Assembly (NCBI RefSeq): GCF_032362555.1
Contig: NC_083536.1
Span: 2,914,001-2,978,000, forward strand
DNA length: 64,000 bases
Reading direction: 5' to 3'
Origin: Amyelois transitella
Taxonomy: Eukaryota > Arthropoda > Insecta > Lepidoptera > Pyralidae
Every line of letters starts with the position of its first letter. The first letter of the stretch is position 1. The translations under genes and the position numbers were made by a program. Under the pieces are notes generated by a model. That model was given only the letters and a program-made list of their open reading frames with translations. It was not told where the DNA came from and did no database searches. Below are positions 9,427-22,000 of this stretch, piece after piece.

Positions 9427-11580
9427 TACAAACTCTTTCACTTGCTCCACTTTTTCTCCTCCAATCAAAATATTACATGCTGTCATTTCTTTCTCCATTT
9501 CAAAAACCAGTGTTTTAGTTTTACTTACGTTCACTTTCATTCCTTTCTCTTTTAAAGCTTCGTGCATACAGTTTACCATCTCCTGTAACTCCTCCGCTGA
9601 TGACGCCAGTATAACCTGATCGTCGGCATAGAGCAGACATTTGACGAGTAACTCATTCATCCTTAATCCACTTTTAGACTCTTTCAAATCTGTCAAACAG
9701 CTATCCATAAATAGGTTGAACAGCCACGGTGACGCAACACATCCTTGCCTAACGCCTTTCTCAATCTTAAACCACTCAGTGTGCGCTCCGTTTATCCTGA
9801 CACAAGCACTCGAATCCTCATATAAGGATTTCAGTGCTCCTATTAAGAGACTGCTCACCCCATGCATAGAAAGTGCTGACCATAATTCATTCCTCTCAAC
9901 TCTGTCATAGGCCTTTTCCAGATCTACGAATGTGCAATAGACTTTTTGACTCTTGGCCAAAAACTTTTCGGCTATGCACCGCAAGGAAAAGACCTGATCA
10001 GTACATCCCATTCCCTTTCGAAATCCCGCTTGAGCATCCCATATTTTGTCATCAGTTTCATTCCTGACTCTATTAATCAATACCTTAGCATACAATTTGC
10101 CGACGACGCTAAGCAGGCTTATACCACGATAATTTTTGCAGTCCAGCTGTGACCCTTTTCCTTTGTAAAGTGGCACGATAACAGCCTTACACCAATCTTT
10201 TGGTACTCGGCCGCTTCTCCAACACAAATTGAAAAGGCAGTACAACTGACTAGCTACTACGCCTTTTCCTGCTTTAAGCATCTCGACCGACACTCTATCA
10301 CACCCAGCAGCCTTTCCCGCTTTCATACTCTTAAGTGCTTCCACAATTTCGAACATTTCAATTTCGCCTTCCATCTCATTCTCTTTTTCTTCGCTATAGC
10401 AGAAATCTTTCTTATTTCCTTCCTTTTTTTCAAATAAACTTTCAAAATAGTCCTTCCATATCTTTAGTACACATTCTTCTCCTTTCACAACGCTACCATC
10501 CTGGCATCTGATCCTAGTCAGCTCTCTGGTTATAGTATTTCCTCGGGCTGACCTTACGGATTTCCAGAATACTTTCAGATTTGACTGAAAGTCTTCTGAT
10601 AGCCTTTTATCAAAATCCTCTTTATACTCTTCTTTCTTTCTAATCACAGCTTTCTTAACCAAATCTTTCATTTTCTTATATTCCTTACGTGCTTCATTCA
10701 CATCTTCATCTATAACCTCTTGCATTCTTAAGTTAGCTTTTGCTGCTAACAAATCCAGCCATGCTTTCTTCTTTAATCGCACAAGTTCTTGCACATCTTT
10801 ACTCATCCACGCATTTTTGTGATTTTTCCCTTTCCTTCTTCTACTTACACCACACACTTCAACAGCTACTTTCACAATTCTTTCTTTAAATTCCTTCCAT
10901 CCATCTTCAATATCGCTCATTTCATCTAAATCTTTAAATTCATCCTTCAGTCTATTAATATACTTCTTACCTACATCCATATCTTGCAAATTTTCTACTT
11001 TTACTCTTTCCAAAGCGCTGGTTTGCTCCCTTACCCTGTGCCGCCAGCGATTGAAGATACCCCTTATCCGGGATATCACCAGTAAATGGTCCGAGTCAAT
11101 GCCAGCACCGCGATATGCACGGGTATCCAGCACTTTGTTCTTCAATCTTTCATCTACAATCACAAAGTCTATCATACTTTTTAAAATACCTTCCACTCTT
11201 GTGTAGGTGTGGATCTCTTTATGTTGAAACATTGAGTTCGACACAAAAAGATCCCACTCTAGACAAATTTCTAATACACTTCTTCCATTATCATTCACCT
11301 TTTCGTCACCAAACGCACCAAGCACCTTTTCATATCCATCACGCTTTACACCCACCCATCCATTAAAATCACCTAACATAATAATCTTCTCATTTGGCTT
11401 GGTAACTTTCAATACTTCTCTTACACTATTCCAGAACTCCTCGTTTTCGCTTTTTGCTGATGTTGTACCCCTCGAACCCACATCCCAAGATGCATAAACA
11501 CCTAGAACGAAGATCCGAGTGATTCCAACTTTCAGCCTAATCCATAGAAGACGAGGGCTGACACACTCATACTCATTCAC
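9427..11580 (-). pseudogene. RTE-like LINE copy 1, endonuclease-RT middle segment
   Basis: Middle ~720 residues of the RTE-like protein. The APE endonuclease has MLGDFNGW and the IDSDHLLVISR catalytic block. The RT has AAGCDRVSVEML, NYRGISLLS, AGFRKGMGCTDQ, CTFVDLEKAYDRVER, GVRQGCVASPWLFNLFMD and LLYADDQVI (about 9630). It is uninterrupted in itself. Both ends are insertion borders, the mariner at 9427 and the polyA LINE at 11581-11585. Differences from copy 2 are few (Ser for Pro in VYAPWDV, Lys for Glu, Gly for Arg). Confidence 0.93.
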
Positions 11581-12127
11581 GCACTTTTTTTTTTTTTTTT
11601 TTTTTTTTTTTTATTATTTTTCCTCTTTACAAAGATCAAACAATAACTTAAAAACTAACGTAATTACTTATAGCTAAAGGATTGTCAATGATCTTTGTGA
11701 GGAGGCTAGTTCCTGAAAAAGGATTCGTTGGAATCCTGAACTACAGGTAACTAGGCCACCCCTCTGGGATATTAACACCCATGCATACAGTAATTGAGAA
11801 TTAGACAGCTAACTGAGAATAACAAAAGAAAATAATATCTAATAATAGGAAAAGATTGGTACTATTGGTGGAAATGTAGAATATTATGTGGTCTATTAGT
11901 TATGTGTAGTAATTTTTGTAATCTGTGGTTAAGTCATGAGTATTGTTTGAGAGTGTGAGAGTGATAGTCGAGGTCAAGGTCAGAGTGTGAGGGAGGACAT
12001 GGGAGACTGATTTGGAGCTGGCGCAAATGAAAGTTTCGATTTAAGTGAGTGATTTTGGAAAAGTTTTTCAGTTCGTGTGGTCGCTAGTAGGTAATGGGTA
12101 AGAGGTTATGTCGTATCATGGTCGATA

Positions 12128-15061
12128 TTAGGTTATTGGCGTAATAAAGTTTTCAGTGTCGAAGTAGTCGAGGGATTTTAAGTAGTTGGTGACGGTGGTT
12201 TTACATGAGAATTTGTGGAGGGGATAAATGGATAGACGGGAGTTAAGTTTGTTGTAGAGGTATGGTCCAAGAAAGCAGAAGAAGTGGGTGGAAGTGGTAG
12301 CTCTTAGGAGCTGTAGCGCGCAGACGGGACCTCTTCTCCGTTTGCCTTTGCGCATGTTTGGGTCGTACTGAAGTTGGGAATGTTGCTTGAGTGTTGTGTA
12401 CAATATAAAGGTCTGCCTGACTGTCAGTACGTCCCAGAATTTATAAAGGTCAGTAGTTGGGTAGCGGAAGGGAAAGCCCGCGGCAACCTTAAGAACGGCC
12501 CTTTGGGCTCTTTCCACTTCAAGTAGGGTAGAAGTGAAAGTCCCTCCCCAGGACGTTATGCAATAGGTCACAAGAGAGTGACAAAGTGCGTGATAGACCA
12601 TCTTGGTTATTTGGCGGTTGGGGATGTGTCTTAACGTTTTGAACACGTAGATGAGTTTACGGAGTCTACTCGCCAGTAATTCTGTGTGAGGGCCAAAAGA
12701 AAGCGTGTGGTCGATTATAACACCTAAGTATCTTATACTATCTGTTTTTTGGAACGGAGGGCAGTGGCAAGTAGAAGGATGGGTTTGGTCGCAATTGTGG
12801 GCTTTGATGGTTAGGATGGATGGAGGCAGGAAATTGGTTTTAAAGGCAAATGGGATGAATTTAGTTTTGGACAGGTTAAGTGTTAGTAGGTTAGAGGTCA
12901 GCCAATCTCTCACCCTGTTTATACCTTCTTGGGCTTTACGGAATGTGTCCTCCCAGGTTGACCCGCCAAAAAATACGGCTGTATCATCAGCAAATACAAG
13001 TATTTGAGCACCATTTAGTTCGAGTCGGCATAAGCTGTCGATATAGACGAGGAAGAGGGTAGGAGAGATAATACTGCCTTGCGGGACTCCAAAAGTAACG
13101 GGCACCTCGTCGCTCGTCAGGTTGCCTATTCTGGTCTGCTGGGTTCTGTTGGAGAGATAATCGGTTAGTAGCTTGAGAGGGATACCTCTTACCCCAATGC
13201 TCTCCAGCTTTTCCAGAAGTAGTGGAATGGAGACCGTGTCGAAAGCCTTTTTGAGGTCAAGGAAGAACGTCAGACACTTCTTTTTGCCGTCCAATGCGGT
13301 GATGGTAAAGTTGGTTAAGTCATGAACAGCGTCGCTCGTTGACTTTCCGGCTCGGAAACCATACTGATTTGGGGCTAGTAGGTTATTTTTCTCAAGGTAA
13401 TTTATGAGTCTTCTGTTGATGATACGCTCAAGAATTTTAGACAGAGCCGGCAAGATCGAGATGGGCCTATAGTTGTCGACTTTACTCTTATCTCCGTCCT
13501 TATGGATAGGTTTTATAAGGGCCTTTTTAAAGGCTGCGGGGAAGATTCCCTGTTCGAGAGATAAATTGCAGATGTGGGTAATTGGTTTTGTTAGAAGGTG
13601 GACATATCTTTTTATAATGTTACTCGATATGAGATCCCAGCCTACTGCACATTTATCTTTGAGACCCATTATTATTTCGAAGACTTCTTCCTCCAATACC
13701 GGGGCCATTAGTAGACTGCGGCAATGTGTTTGGGTTGGGGGAGTGTGAGATTTGTGAGCTGAGGTTTGGGAGGTAGGGATTTTTTCTGCCAGTTTCTTGC
13801 CCACGTCTGCGAAGAAACTGTTAACTAGGTTGAGGCTTTCTTTTGGAGTTTTAGTGGAGAGAAGCGTCAGCGAGTGGTCGGGGGGACGGTTTGTGCCGCT
13901 GATACTTTTAACGGCCTCCCAAAGTTTCTTTTGGTTACCACGGGCATCTGAAAAAAGTTTAACATCGTATCTTTTTTTGGCTTTTTTGATAATCAAGGTG
14001 CAAAAATTCCTGTATCGTTTGTAGGTTGTAGCTAGGATGTCGTTGCTAGGGTCTCTTTTGTGTTTTTTATGGAGATTATCTCTATTCCTTAGACATCGCA
14101 ATAGCCCGGTTGTTATCCAAGGCTTACGTATTGTTTTCCGTTTGGGGGGTCTAGTCTTTTTTGAGCTCGAGTTAATGACGGAAGATAAGGTTGCTATTAG
14201 TGCATTTGTGGCGGCATTTGGGTCGGAGAAATTTTGTAAATAATTAAAGTCAGTTTCATTCATTTTGCTGTCCAACTCATTGAAGTTAATGTAATATTCG
14301 TTTAATTCCTTTATTATGTTTTGTTGCATTTTAATGCTTAGGGCAACTGTAAAGTGGTCTGTTAATGTTGAGCTGATTACTAGACAAGCAGCGTCTTGCT
14401 TTGATTTTAGCATTAAGTGATCGTAGCAAGTGCGTCCATGCGTGGGGAGGGTGTGGCCTGGGAGCATGCTATGGCTAGCTATAAGGTTTAAATATTCATA
14501 TTGCTTACTAGTTAAGTTGTTCAGCGTTATGTCAATATTCAAGTCGCCGCATAGAATAATGTTTTTGAAGCTCTTTAGTTTTGACAAGGTTCGATCTAGA
14601 GAGTTTAAGAAGTTTGTTATGTCTCTATTCGCAGGCGGACGGTAGATACCTATTATGCAAGTCGATTGGTCAATTTTTAAGATCAGGCAATTTGCATCTT
14701 CTACTTGAGGCTCTTCATACGTGGCCTTTAATTATTTATTGAAGTAAATACAGACCCCTTCATTTTGTGTCTTATTTTGGGAAGTAGAGATGTGAGAATA
14801 GTTTTTTAGTTGAGGTATTTGTGCAACCCCCCGCAGCCAGCATTCTGATAAGACAATGACGTCCCAAGCTATTTCCGATGCTTGGAGGAGGGCAGTAAAA
14901 CCTGGCATGTTACAATTAACGCTGCGAATATTCTGCGATATAATGTTTAATGTATTAGCATCATTATTGATTTTGGTACTTATTTCGTTCACTTCACATT
15001 CAATCAGGCGCGCAGTGGACAGGGAGTCCAGATCCGAGGCTATAGACTGTATATTTACCAT
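12128..15061 (-). pseudogene. LINE ORF2, endonuclease and reverse transcriptase, one stop codon
   Basis: About 977 codons in one frame, broken only by a TAA at 14732-14734. The N-terminal APE endonuclease has NIISQNIRSVNCN, VIVLSECWL, IIGIYRPPAN, CGDLNID and LTDHFTV. The RT has DKCAVGWDLIS, PISILPALSKILER, NQYGFRAGKSTSDA, TFFLDLKKAFDTVS, GVPQGSIISPTLFLVYID and LVFADDTAVFF (about 12990). The C-terminal region has the YLGVIIDHTLSFGPH block. A single nonsense codon in an otherwise clean frame points to a young copy. Start at 15061 is the first Met; ORF1 ends 400 bp upstream. Confidence 0.88.
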
Positions 15062-15470
15062 TTTAACTGCTATGTATATATATTAATAGTATATAAATGA
15101 TTATAGTCACGGAACGTGCGTGACAGGAGTTTTGATAGGAAAATATAGATGAAGCCTGGATCTCAGTTTGCCCTGTCCCTATGAGGTATTGAGTAAGGTA
15201 TGTGTGAGTGTAGTTAAGTCTATGAGTTATGGAGTCAAAGTTAAGTTTAAGTGATATGTTATTAGACCAAATATATTCTTCATATACCAATTTAAAGTTA
15301 TTACTACAACAAAAGTATATAAAATGACAAGTAAGATGATACTTATTACTAAAAATATTTAACGAATAAAATATAATAAACAAAAATAATAATAACAAGG
15401 TAAGGCTCAGAGGGCGAGTCAATTGGGCGGGTGAGGTGTAATCACGGCTGTTTGTGGCAGAGCTAGCTAG

Positions 15471-16367
15471 TCACAGAGTGAGCATAGTAATTTCCTCTTC
15501 TCCCTGTACGACCGTAGGAGTTCCAGACTCTTCTTTTTTTATGTATACCTTCCCGAAGGAAGTCCAGGCGGCCGATAACTTTTTGTTTTTTACTCCCTCC
15601 CGTGCTAAATAAAAGAGGTGTTTAGCTTTGCTAGTTAATCCCTCCGATATGTAAATGGGTTGGGAGGGTCCTGGGAGGTTTAGGTGTCCTGTGTTTAAGC
15701 CAAGTTCCTTCTGTTTTCTTTTTTCCTTGTTGAAGGTTTTGTAACTGGAGATAAGCAAATCTTTTCGAATTGAACTGATAAGGTCAATAACTAGTGTGGA
15801 GGATCTTGATCTATGTATATTTTTTATTTCTGGTACCTGGATTGGAGATTTCAATTCAAGGGCGGAGGAAATACATTTAACAATATCAATGAGGGCTTCC
15901 TTGCTTTCACTTGCTTGCTTAGGTAGATTTCGAATTTCGAGAGTCCCGCTTAAGTTGCGTTGCTCAAGCATTTCGACTTTGTTCTCTAAAGTGGTAATCT
16001 TAGCTTTATAAGCGGTATTCTCCTGTTCCAGTAAGTTTATTTTTGAGATAAGCTCGTCATGTTTGTTCGACATGGTCGTGATCGAGTCTTTGATTTCTTT
16101 ATTTTGATTAAGAATGGTGATCAAAGTTTGACTAATTGTTTCGAACTTGGTTTCGATTATGGTGTTTATTTCGGTGATATTTGAGGAAGAATGGTCTGCG
16201 AAATCGTCAAAAGTGCGTTTGTGTCGCTTCGTTATATTAAAATAACTATCCTCAGTTGTTGTATTGCTTACCGTGTTTAGCGCCGAGTCGGAATTGTAGT
16301 GTTCTACGCTGGGTTTGTTTACATTCGGCGCAAGTAAAGCTGTGGGCGGCGAGCGTTGAACCGACAT
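15471..16367 (-). CDS. LINE ORF1, coiled-coil RNA-binding protein
   Basis: 298 residues. The low-complexity N-terminus is followed by a long coiled coil (about residues 75-145, Leu/Ile/Glu/Asn rich), then an RRM-like domain (TLEIRNLP...) and a C-terminal domain (PIYISEGLTSKAKHLFYLAR...AWTSFGKVYIKKEE) resembling the baculovirus FP-protein C-terminal fold found in many lepidopteran LINE ORF1s. It probably binds the element's RNA as a nucleoprotein. No break is visible. It lies upstream of ORF2 on the same strand with a 409-bp gap that holds nothing I recognise. Confidence 0.8.
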   Translation of the reverse strand: MSVQRSPPTALLAPNVNKPSVEHYNSDSALNTVSNTTTEDSYFNITKRHKRTFDDFADHSSSNITEINTIIETKFETISQTLITILNQNKEIKDSITTMSNKHDELISKINLLEQENTAYKAKITTLENKVEMLEQRNLSGTLEIRNLPKQASESKEALIDIVKCISSALELKSPIQVPEIKNIHRSRSSTLVIDLISSIRKDLLISSYKTFNKEKRKQKELGLNTGHLNLPGPSQPIYISEGLTSKAKHLFYLAREGVKNKKLSAAWTSFGKVYIKKEESGTPTVVQGEEEITMLTL

Positions 16368-16499
16368 TATTATTTCTAGGCCTAAATGAGCCGACGGCGA
16401 TTGATATTAGTAGACGGCGAGGCTTAGCGCACACAGCGAGAAGCTTCAAAGCAGGGCGTGTCGAAGTTGGTTAAGTAGGGACTCGCCTGTGAAGCCTGC

Positions 16500-16666
16500 G
16501 CTTGCGTCGTATGTCCGTCCTCGTCGCACACTCGGGTCTCGTTGCGGTCTCGCGTCGTATGTCCGTCTTCGTCGCACGCGCGGGTCTTCGTCTCGCGCAC
16601 GGGTCTCGTTGCGGTCTCGCTTCGTATGTTCGTCTTCGTCGCACGCGCAGGTCTTGATGCGGTCTC
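16500..16666 (-). repeat. Tandem repeats in the LINE 5' leader
   Basis: Three diverged copies of a 48-67 bp GC-rich unit sharing cgtatgt(c/t)cgtc(c/t)tcgtcgcac and ending in gcggtctc. They sit between ORF1 and the 5' end. Repeated CpG-rich leaders often act as internal promoters in LINEs; that role is inferred here. Confidence 0.75.
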
Positions 16667-16820
16667 TTTCTTACTTTAGCGGGTTATCAGCTGCGCTGTT
16701 ATGTACTCCTGGTATTGCAGGTTGGTTTATTCACTTTATTTTGGACTTTTGAGAGAAATATTAATTAAAAAATACAAAATGCACGTCCGAGCCATGTGCG
16801 ATCCGAGAGGGGAGAGCACT

Positions 16821-17196
16821 CAGCCATTCGTGCAGAAAGAATTAGACCGACCCCTTGACAGCCTCGGCTGGTACTGGAAATTCCAGACCAATACGCCGTG
16901 TAAGGGCCGTGCTGCGTCGCGTCGCATCCTTTCCGCTTCGTTTCATTCACGCACAACACATCCAAACGTCTTTCATCCATCATCTGGCATACTTCCTCAA
17001 TCTTATCCTTCATTCCTCCTCTTACATTCATCGTCGCAAAGCGGCTTTCAGCAGACCGCATACCGCTCCCGCCGGGAACGAGACGTGATGGGGTGCGGAC
17101 ACCATCGCCGCCATTTATATGCTTTTTAAGGTTCATAATGCGATTCCCACGAGACGCTAGGGAAAAATTTTTGTCCGCCCCAGCAGAGCCCCGCAT
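16821..17196 (-). pseudogene. RTE-like LINE copy 1, N-terminal segment
   Basis: First ~125 codons of the RTE-like protein, matching the start of copy 2 essentially residue for residue: the early Met, the Gly-rich HINGGDG segment, then the endonuclease start with FATMNVRGGMKDK and the catalytic LCVNETKRKG. It ends where the polyA LINE is inserted. The remaining open frame to 16765 belongs to that LINE and is not coding for this protein. Upstream, 17197-17439 is the RTE 5' leader and holds no gene. Confidence 0.92.
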
Positions 17197-17450
17197 GCCA
17201 GGGTAAGGCTAGCCATTACCTGGGGGTCGCCCAACCCCATGGCGGAAGTGGCACGCTCGAGACTAGGCTCGCCCCTAGCCATGCATCCATCGGCGCGGCA
17301 GACCTTAGATTGGCAGGGATTTACATTAAAGAGGAATCCCAAGTCTATCCCTTAGTCGGCTCTTACGACATCCGTGGGAAAGAGATGGAGTGGTCCTATT
17401 CTTTTGTAATGGTGCCGGGAACCACACGGCTAGCTAGCTATCTAGTTATA

Positions 17451-17537
17451 CCTTTTACAATTATTGTTTACATGGACACTAGCGCCTAACGGCAAACCAA
17501 AGAAGTCTTTCTCATAGTAAAATAATAAACTTAAACA
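17451..17537 (-). repeat. BEL/Pao 3' LTR, inner piece
   Basis: The remaining 87 bp of the split LTR, identical to the inner part of the right LTR. Directly beside it, 17541-17549 read on the minus strand is ggtgggcgg, a short purine-rich stretch placed where the polypurine tract should be. The rest to 17702 is a gene-free 3' UTR. Confidence 0.93.
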
Positions 17538-17702
17538 TAACCGCCCACCAAGGACAAACCCAGGGTTGTCCTTCAATTTATATCCGCCCACCATGAGGGG
17601 ATCCCTGATTTATCATTAGTGGGTAAACCAAACGTTATCAATTAACTTATACAAACAAAAAACAAAGCAATGGACTGTATTCAAAAACAAAACAATAACT
17701 TC

Positions 17703-19088
17703 TTATGAAGTAATGGGAAGTACAATGATTTTTGAGACTGGCCGCTTGATATGAGAATTTTTAATTCTCAAGGTAACTACCCGGGTGACACCATCTCTTC
17801 CCGGATGTTTTTCAACAATAACACCGTATAACCAACGGCTTGGGGGCAAGCCATCCTCTTTAACCAAAACTACCTCCCCTATACCAGGTTCGGGGGTGTG
17901 TACTGACCACCGATATCTACAATAATACTGAGCCAGATATTCCTTTGACCAACAACGCCAAAAATCCTGTAGCATTTTTTGGGTATGCTGCCATCTTCGT
18001 AATGAAGAAACATTAGAAGATTGAAAGTTATAATCTGGCGCAGTAACCAACGTATCACCTGTAATAAAATGTCCCGGAGTTAAAATCATGCCTATATCAT
18101 TTTCCTTATCCAAACGCGACAAAGGTCTCGAGTTTAGACAAGCTTCAACTTGAGCCAAAACCGTAGACATTTCTTCGTAAGTGAGTGTCGTATCGCCAAT
18201 TACACGATTTAAATGACCTTTAACCGACTTTATTCCGGCCTCCCATAAGCCTCCAAAGTTAGGAGCTCGAGGAGGTATAAAGTGCCAACTGGTTCCATTA
18301 GTTGCCAAAAACTCTGCTACCTCTCGAGAAATATCCCTTTTTTCAGACTGGAACATACGCTCGAGTTCTCTGGATGCTCCTAAAAAATTAGTTCCATTGT
18401 CACTGTACATATTGTGACAAGGACCACGACGAGCAACAAACCTTTTAAATGCCTGCAAGAAACCATTAGTTGTTAAGTCACTAACAGCCTCTATATGTAC
18501 AGCCTTGGTGGACATACAAACAAATAAACAGATATAGCCCTTGTAGGAGTGATGTCCACGTCCTCGTGCTGATCGCATGTTGATCGGTCCGGCAAAGTCT
18601 ACTCCACTGTTCGCAAACGGTCTGCTTGGAGTCACTCTAACCGTTGGTAACTGTCCCATTAATGGTGTTGGAGGGGCCTTTGCAAATCTTATACACCTGA
18701 CACATTTTCTTATGTGTCCTTTAATCAATTGCTTCATGCCAAGAATCCAATATTTGGATCTCAAAAAACTCAACATTAGTTGATAACCGCCATGCATTGT
18801 GGTTTGATGAGCGTGAGCAATGATTAATGAAGTTAAATGACATTTGGGTAGTAAAATTGGATGTTTTTGAGATTCCAGTAAACATGAAAACTCTAGTCTA
18901 CCACCAACTCTCAATAGGTTTTTATTATCAATAAATGGATTTAAATTATGAATTTTACTTTTTTTATTTATATCAATTTTTAATTTTATATTATTTATTT
19001 CTTTTTCAAAGTGTTCGTTTTGAATAATTTTTATTAAACAATTAAAAGCTAAAGGCAATTCTTCACTAGTTAAGTAATTAGAAACAGC
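17703..19088 (-). pseudogene. BEL/Pao integrase part of Pol, after an in-frame stop
   Basis: Same reading frame as the Gag-Pol ORF, separated from it only by a TAG at 19089-19091. It carries the BEL-type HHCC zinc domain (AHAHQTTMHGG ... RKCVRCIRF) and the integrase core with the catalytic Asp in NSGVDFAGP, the second Asp in YSDNGTNFLG and the Glu in FGGLWEAGIK. The BEL-specific C-terminal domain (GEVVLVKEDGLPPSRWLYG) follows. Integrase joins the cDNA to chromosomal DNA. No further stop is present. The Met sometimes assigned at 19058 is a TTG codon and not a real start. Confidence 0.9.
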
Positions 19089-22000
19089 CTAACGAGGAGA
19101 CTTCATTTTCAAAAAACGTCGACAATATGCTGTTACTCGTATGAGTCTAGTGAGAGAAGAAAACCTTTCTATTATTGAATACTCTACCGTGCTACAATGA
19201 ACTTTTGCCAGTTCCAAATCTGTTGTAGCAGTTTTAAGTTTAGTATAGGTAATAGAAGATTCATGAAGAAAATCAGGACCAGAGAACCATATTGGTGTTT
19301 TTACCAATTGAGCAGGTTGTGTTCCTCGTGAAGCACAATCTGCTGGATTATGTTTAGTGCTTATATGCGACCACTGTTGTGGTTCTAATGTCGTGACAAT
19401 CTCAGACACACGATTTGCCACAAACGTTTGCCAGCGACTAGGATGATAATTAATCCATGCTACCACTACAGTTGAGTCCGTCCACGCGTGGAGGTTAGAT
19501 TTCTCCACATTAAGAACACCCGCGATTTCAAGTAGCAGCCTTGTTACCAGAACTGCTCCACAAAGTTCCAGGCGCGGTATGGAAATTTGCTTAACTGGAG
19601 CCACCTTAGTCTTAGCTGAGATTAAAGCGACATGTATTTTATCATCCTTGTCTATGATGCGAATATACACCACAGCAGCGTATGCCAACTTTGACGCATC
19701 ACTAAAGCCATGTAATTCTACAACTTCATCAGTTTTGCGTGTGCCGTACCATCGAGGTAAGTTAATTTCATTTAATTTTAACAATTCTTCTCGATATTTA
19801 AACCATTCTTGAACTATATTATCTGGTACTTCCTCATCCCAATCTACTCCAGCCAACCACAATTTTTGTATTATTATTTTCGCTATAATAATGCTAGGAG
19901 CGACCCAACCTAAAGGATCGAATAGACGAGAAATATCAGATATAATACTTCTTTTAGTTGCAGGTATCTTCGGCGGCATTAACTTCACCACATACTTGAA
20001 CGAGTCTTCTTCGCGACACCAGGTAAGTCCAAGTATTTTTATTGTAGAATCCATTTTTAAATTTAGAACTTCCTTTACATTAGTTCCTTTTTCATCTTTT
20101 TTCCTTCCTATTTCCTTAAGTTTTTCTATAAATTCATCATTATTACTTGTCCACTTTTGTAACGTAAATCCACCTTTTCCAAGTAACTTGTTCATTTCCT
20201 CATACAATTTAATTCCTTCAGCCTCTGTTTCTACACCTGACATAAGATCATCAACATAATAATCATTCTTTACTCTTTCAGATGCAGTTGGATAGACGCC
20301 ACCCTCATCATGTGCTACCTGTTGGAGTGCTCGAACTGCCAGGTAAGGAGCAGATGCTGTACCAAATGTGACTCTTAATAATCGATAATCTTTTATTTCA
20401 GAACATTCATCATCACGCCACAGAATTCTCTGTAAATCTACGTGTTCTTCATCAACTTTCACCTGTCTGTACACTTTTACAATATCTGCTGACAGTGTGA
20501 TTGGGTAAGTTCTCCATTTGATTATTAAATGCCGAAGTTCCGGTTGCAAGGTAGGTCCTAACATTAGTGCATCATTTAATGATTTACCATTTTTTCCCTT
20601 GCAGGATGCATCGAATACAACTCTCACTTTGGTTGTATCTCTTTGTAAATTTACTATCGCATGATGTGGTAAGTAAACAGCATTTACTTTATTTTTCTCT
20701 GAGTCAGGAACCAACTCCATATGGCCCAGCTCTATATATTCATCAATAACTTTTTTATATTCTTTTTTCAGATCTTCATTTTTCTTGAGTCTTGCTTCCA
20801 ACAACAGCAGCCTTTTCTCAGCAATCTCTCGTGAATTTGAAGGTAACATATTTTCAAAATCTCGTAATGGAAGTTTTACTATATATCTACCTTCTGAATC
20901 CCGTCGAGTAGTTTCTGTGAAGATTGTTTCGCACTTCTGTTCTTCTACTGTCAGAATACGATCCTGCTTCAACCCTGCGTCAGACTCAAGCTCCCAAAAT
21001 TTTTTCAACATCTCATTGTCATCAATATGCGCATGCATAACCACGATGTTATTCGAGGCTGAAGATGTTTCTTTTACAGCACCTGAGACGATCCATCCCA
21101 ACGATGTCGCCTGGGCAACTGGTGTGCCGCTAGAAGCCCTTCTTATTCCATCACGCAAAACCATGCCGTATACCTCGGCTCCCAATAGAATGTTAATTCT
21201 ATTAGGTGTATGGAATTGAGGATCAGCTAGTTGCAAATCTTTAAATTCCTCCCATTCAAGGGCCACTGTCTTCGATGGCAAAAAGCTCGTTATTGAATTT
21301 AAAACATACGCCTTTACCGTGATAACGACATTTTTATCAAAGACAGAGTGTAATTTTATGTCAACAATTGACTTAGCACATAATTGCGAATTTTCACCAA
21401 TTCCTGAAACAAAACCTTTAATTGGTATTTTCTTCAATCCTAAAAACTGCACAGTTGCCTCTGTTATAAAAGACGCCTGTGAGCCTTGGTCAAGAATTGC
21501 CCTGATTGTTTGCATACCTTTTTGTGTATCTACACTTACCAAAGCTGTAGCTAACAATACTTCTTTGATAGAGCGATCTGCCGAAAAACATGACACGACT
21601 GCGGACTCTCCCACTGAGTTACCAGAATCCTTGACAACCGCTTTATTTTCGATGAGTGGTTTAACATCAGTATTCTGAACGCTATTGGCCTCAGAAATAC
21701 CTGTCCCAGATGTACTTCCGACACTGGAATGTAAAAGAGAGTGATGTGAACGTTTACATATACGACAATTATTTTTGCTAGTACAAAATTTAGCTGAATG
21801 ACTTGCACCCAAACATTTAAAACACAACTTGTTTGTTTTAGCAAATTCACGACGACTATCAACGTCTTGTTTTCCGAATTTCTTACAAAAAATTATACGA
21901 TGACTTTCATTACAAAAACAACAACTTTCATTTGTCACAGCGTGAAGTACTTTAGGTTTAGAAAAGTTACCTTGAGATTTTTTACCTTCAATAAATTCTA

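Larger units (their letters stand above)
11586..16815 (-). mobile_element. L2/CR1-superfamily-like LINE with poly(A) tail, nested in the RTE
   Basis: Minus-strand LINE of about 5.2 kb. On the plus strand it begins with a run of ~27 Ts (the poly(A) tail) and ends at 16815. A 5-bp duplication gcact flanks it (11581-11585, 16816-16820), inside the RTE codons for the AECVNEYEC stretch. It has two ORFs, a GC-rich repeated 5' leader, and about 540 bp of gene-free 3' UTR at 11586-12127. Clade assignment beyond APE-type LINE is by overall look only. Confidence 0.85.
7458..17439 (-). mobile_element. RTE-like LINE copy 1, interrupted twice
   Basis: Minus-strand non-LTR element whose 3' tail is the catacatacata tract at 7458 and whose 5' end is the tagc-repeat start at 17439. 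The 11-bp target duplication atctagttata flanks it (7447-7457, 17440-17450). A mariner (8106-9426) and another LINE (11586-16815) sit in its coding frame. With those removed, the frame matches the copy at 51991-55295 with only a few residue differences. It keeps about 240 bp of 5' leader, including the gccgtgtggttcccggcacc block frequent in lepidopteran genomes. Confidence 0.92.
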
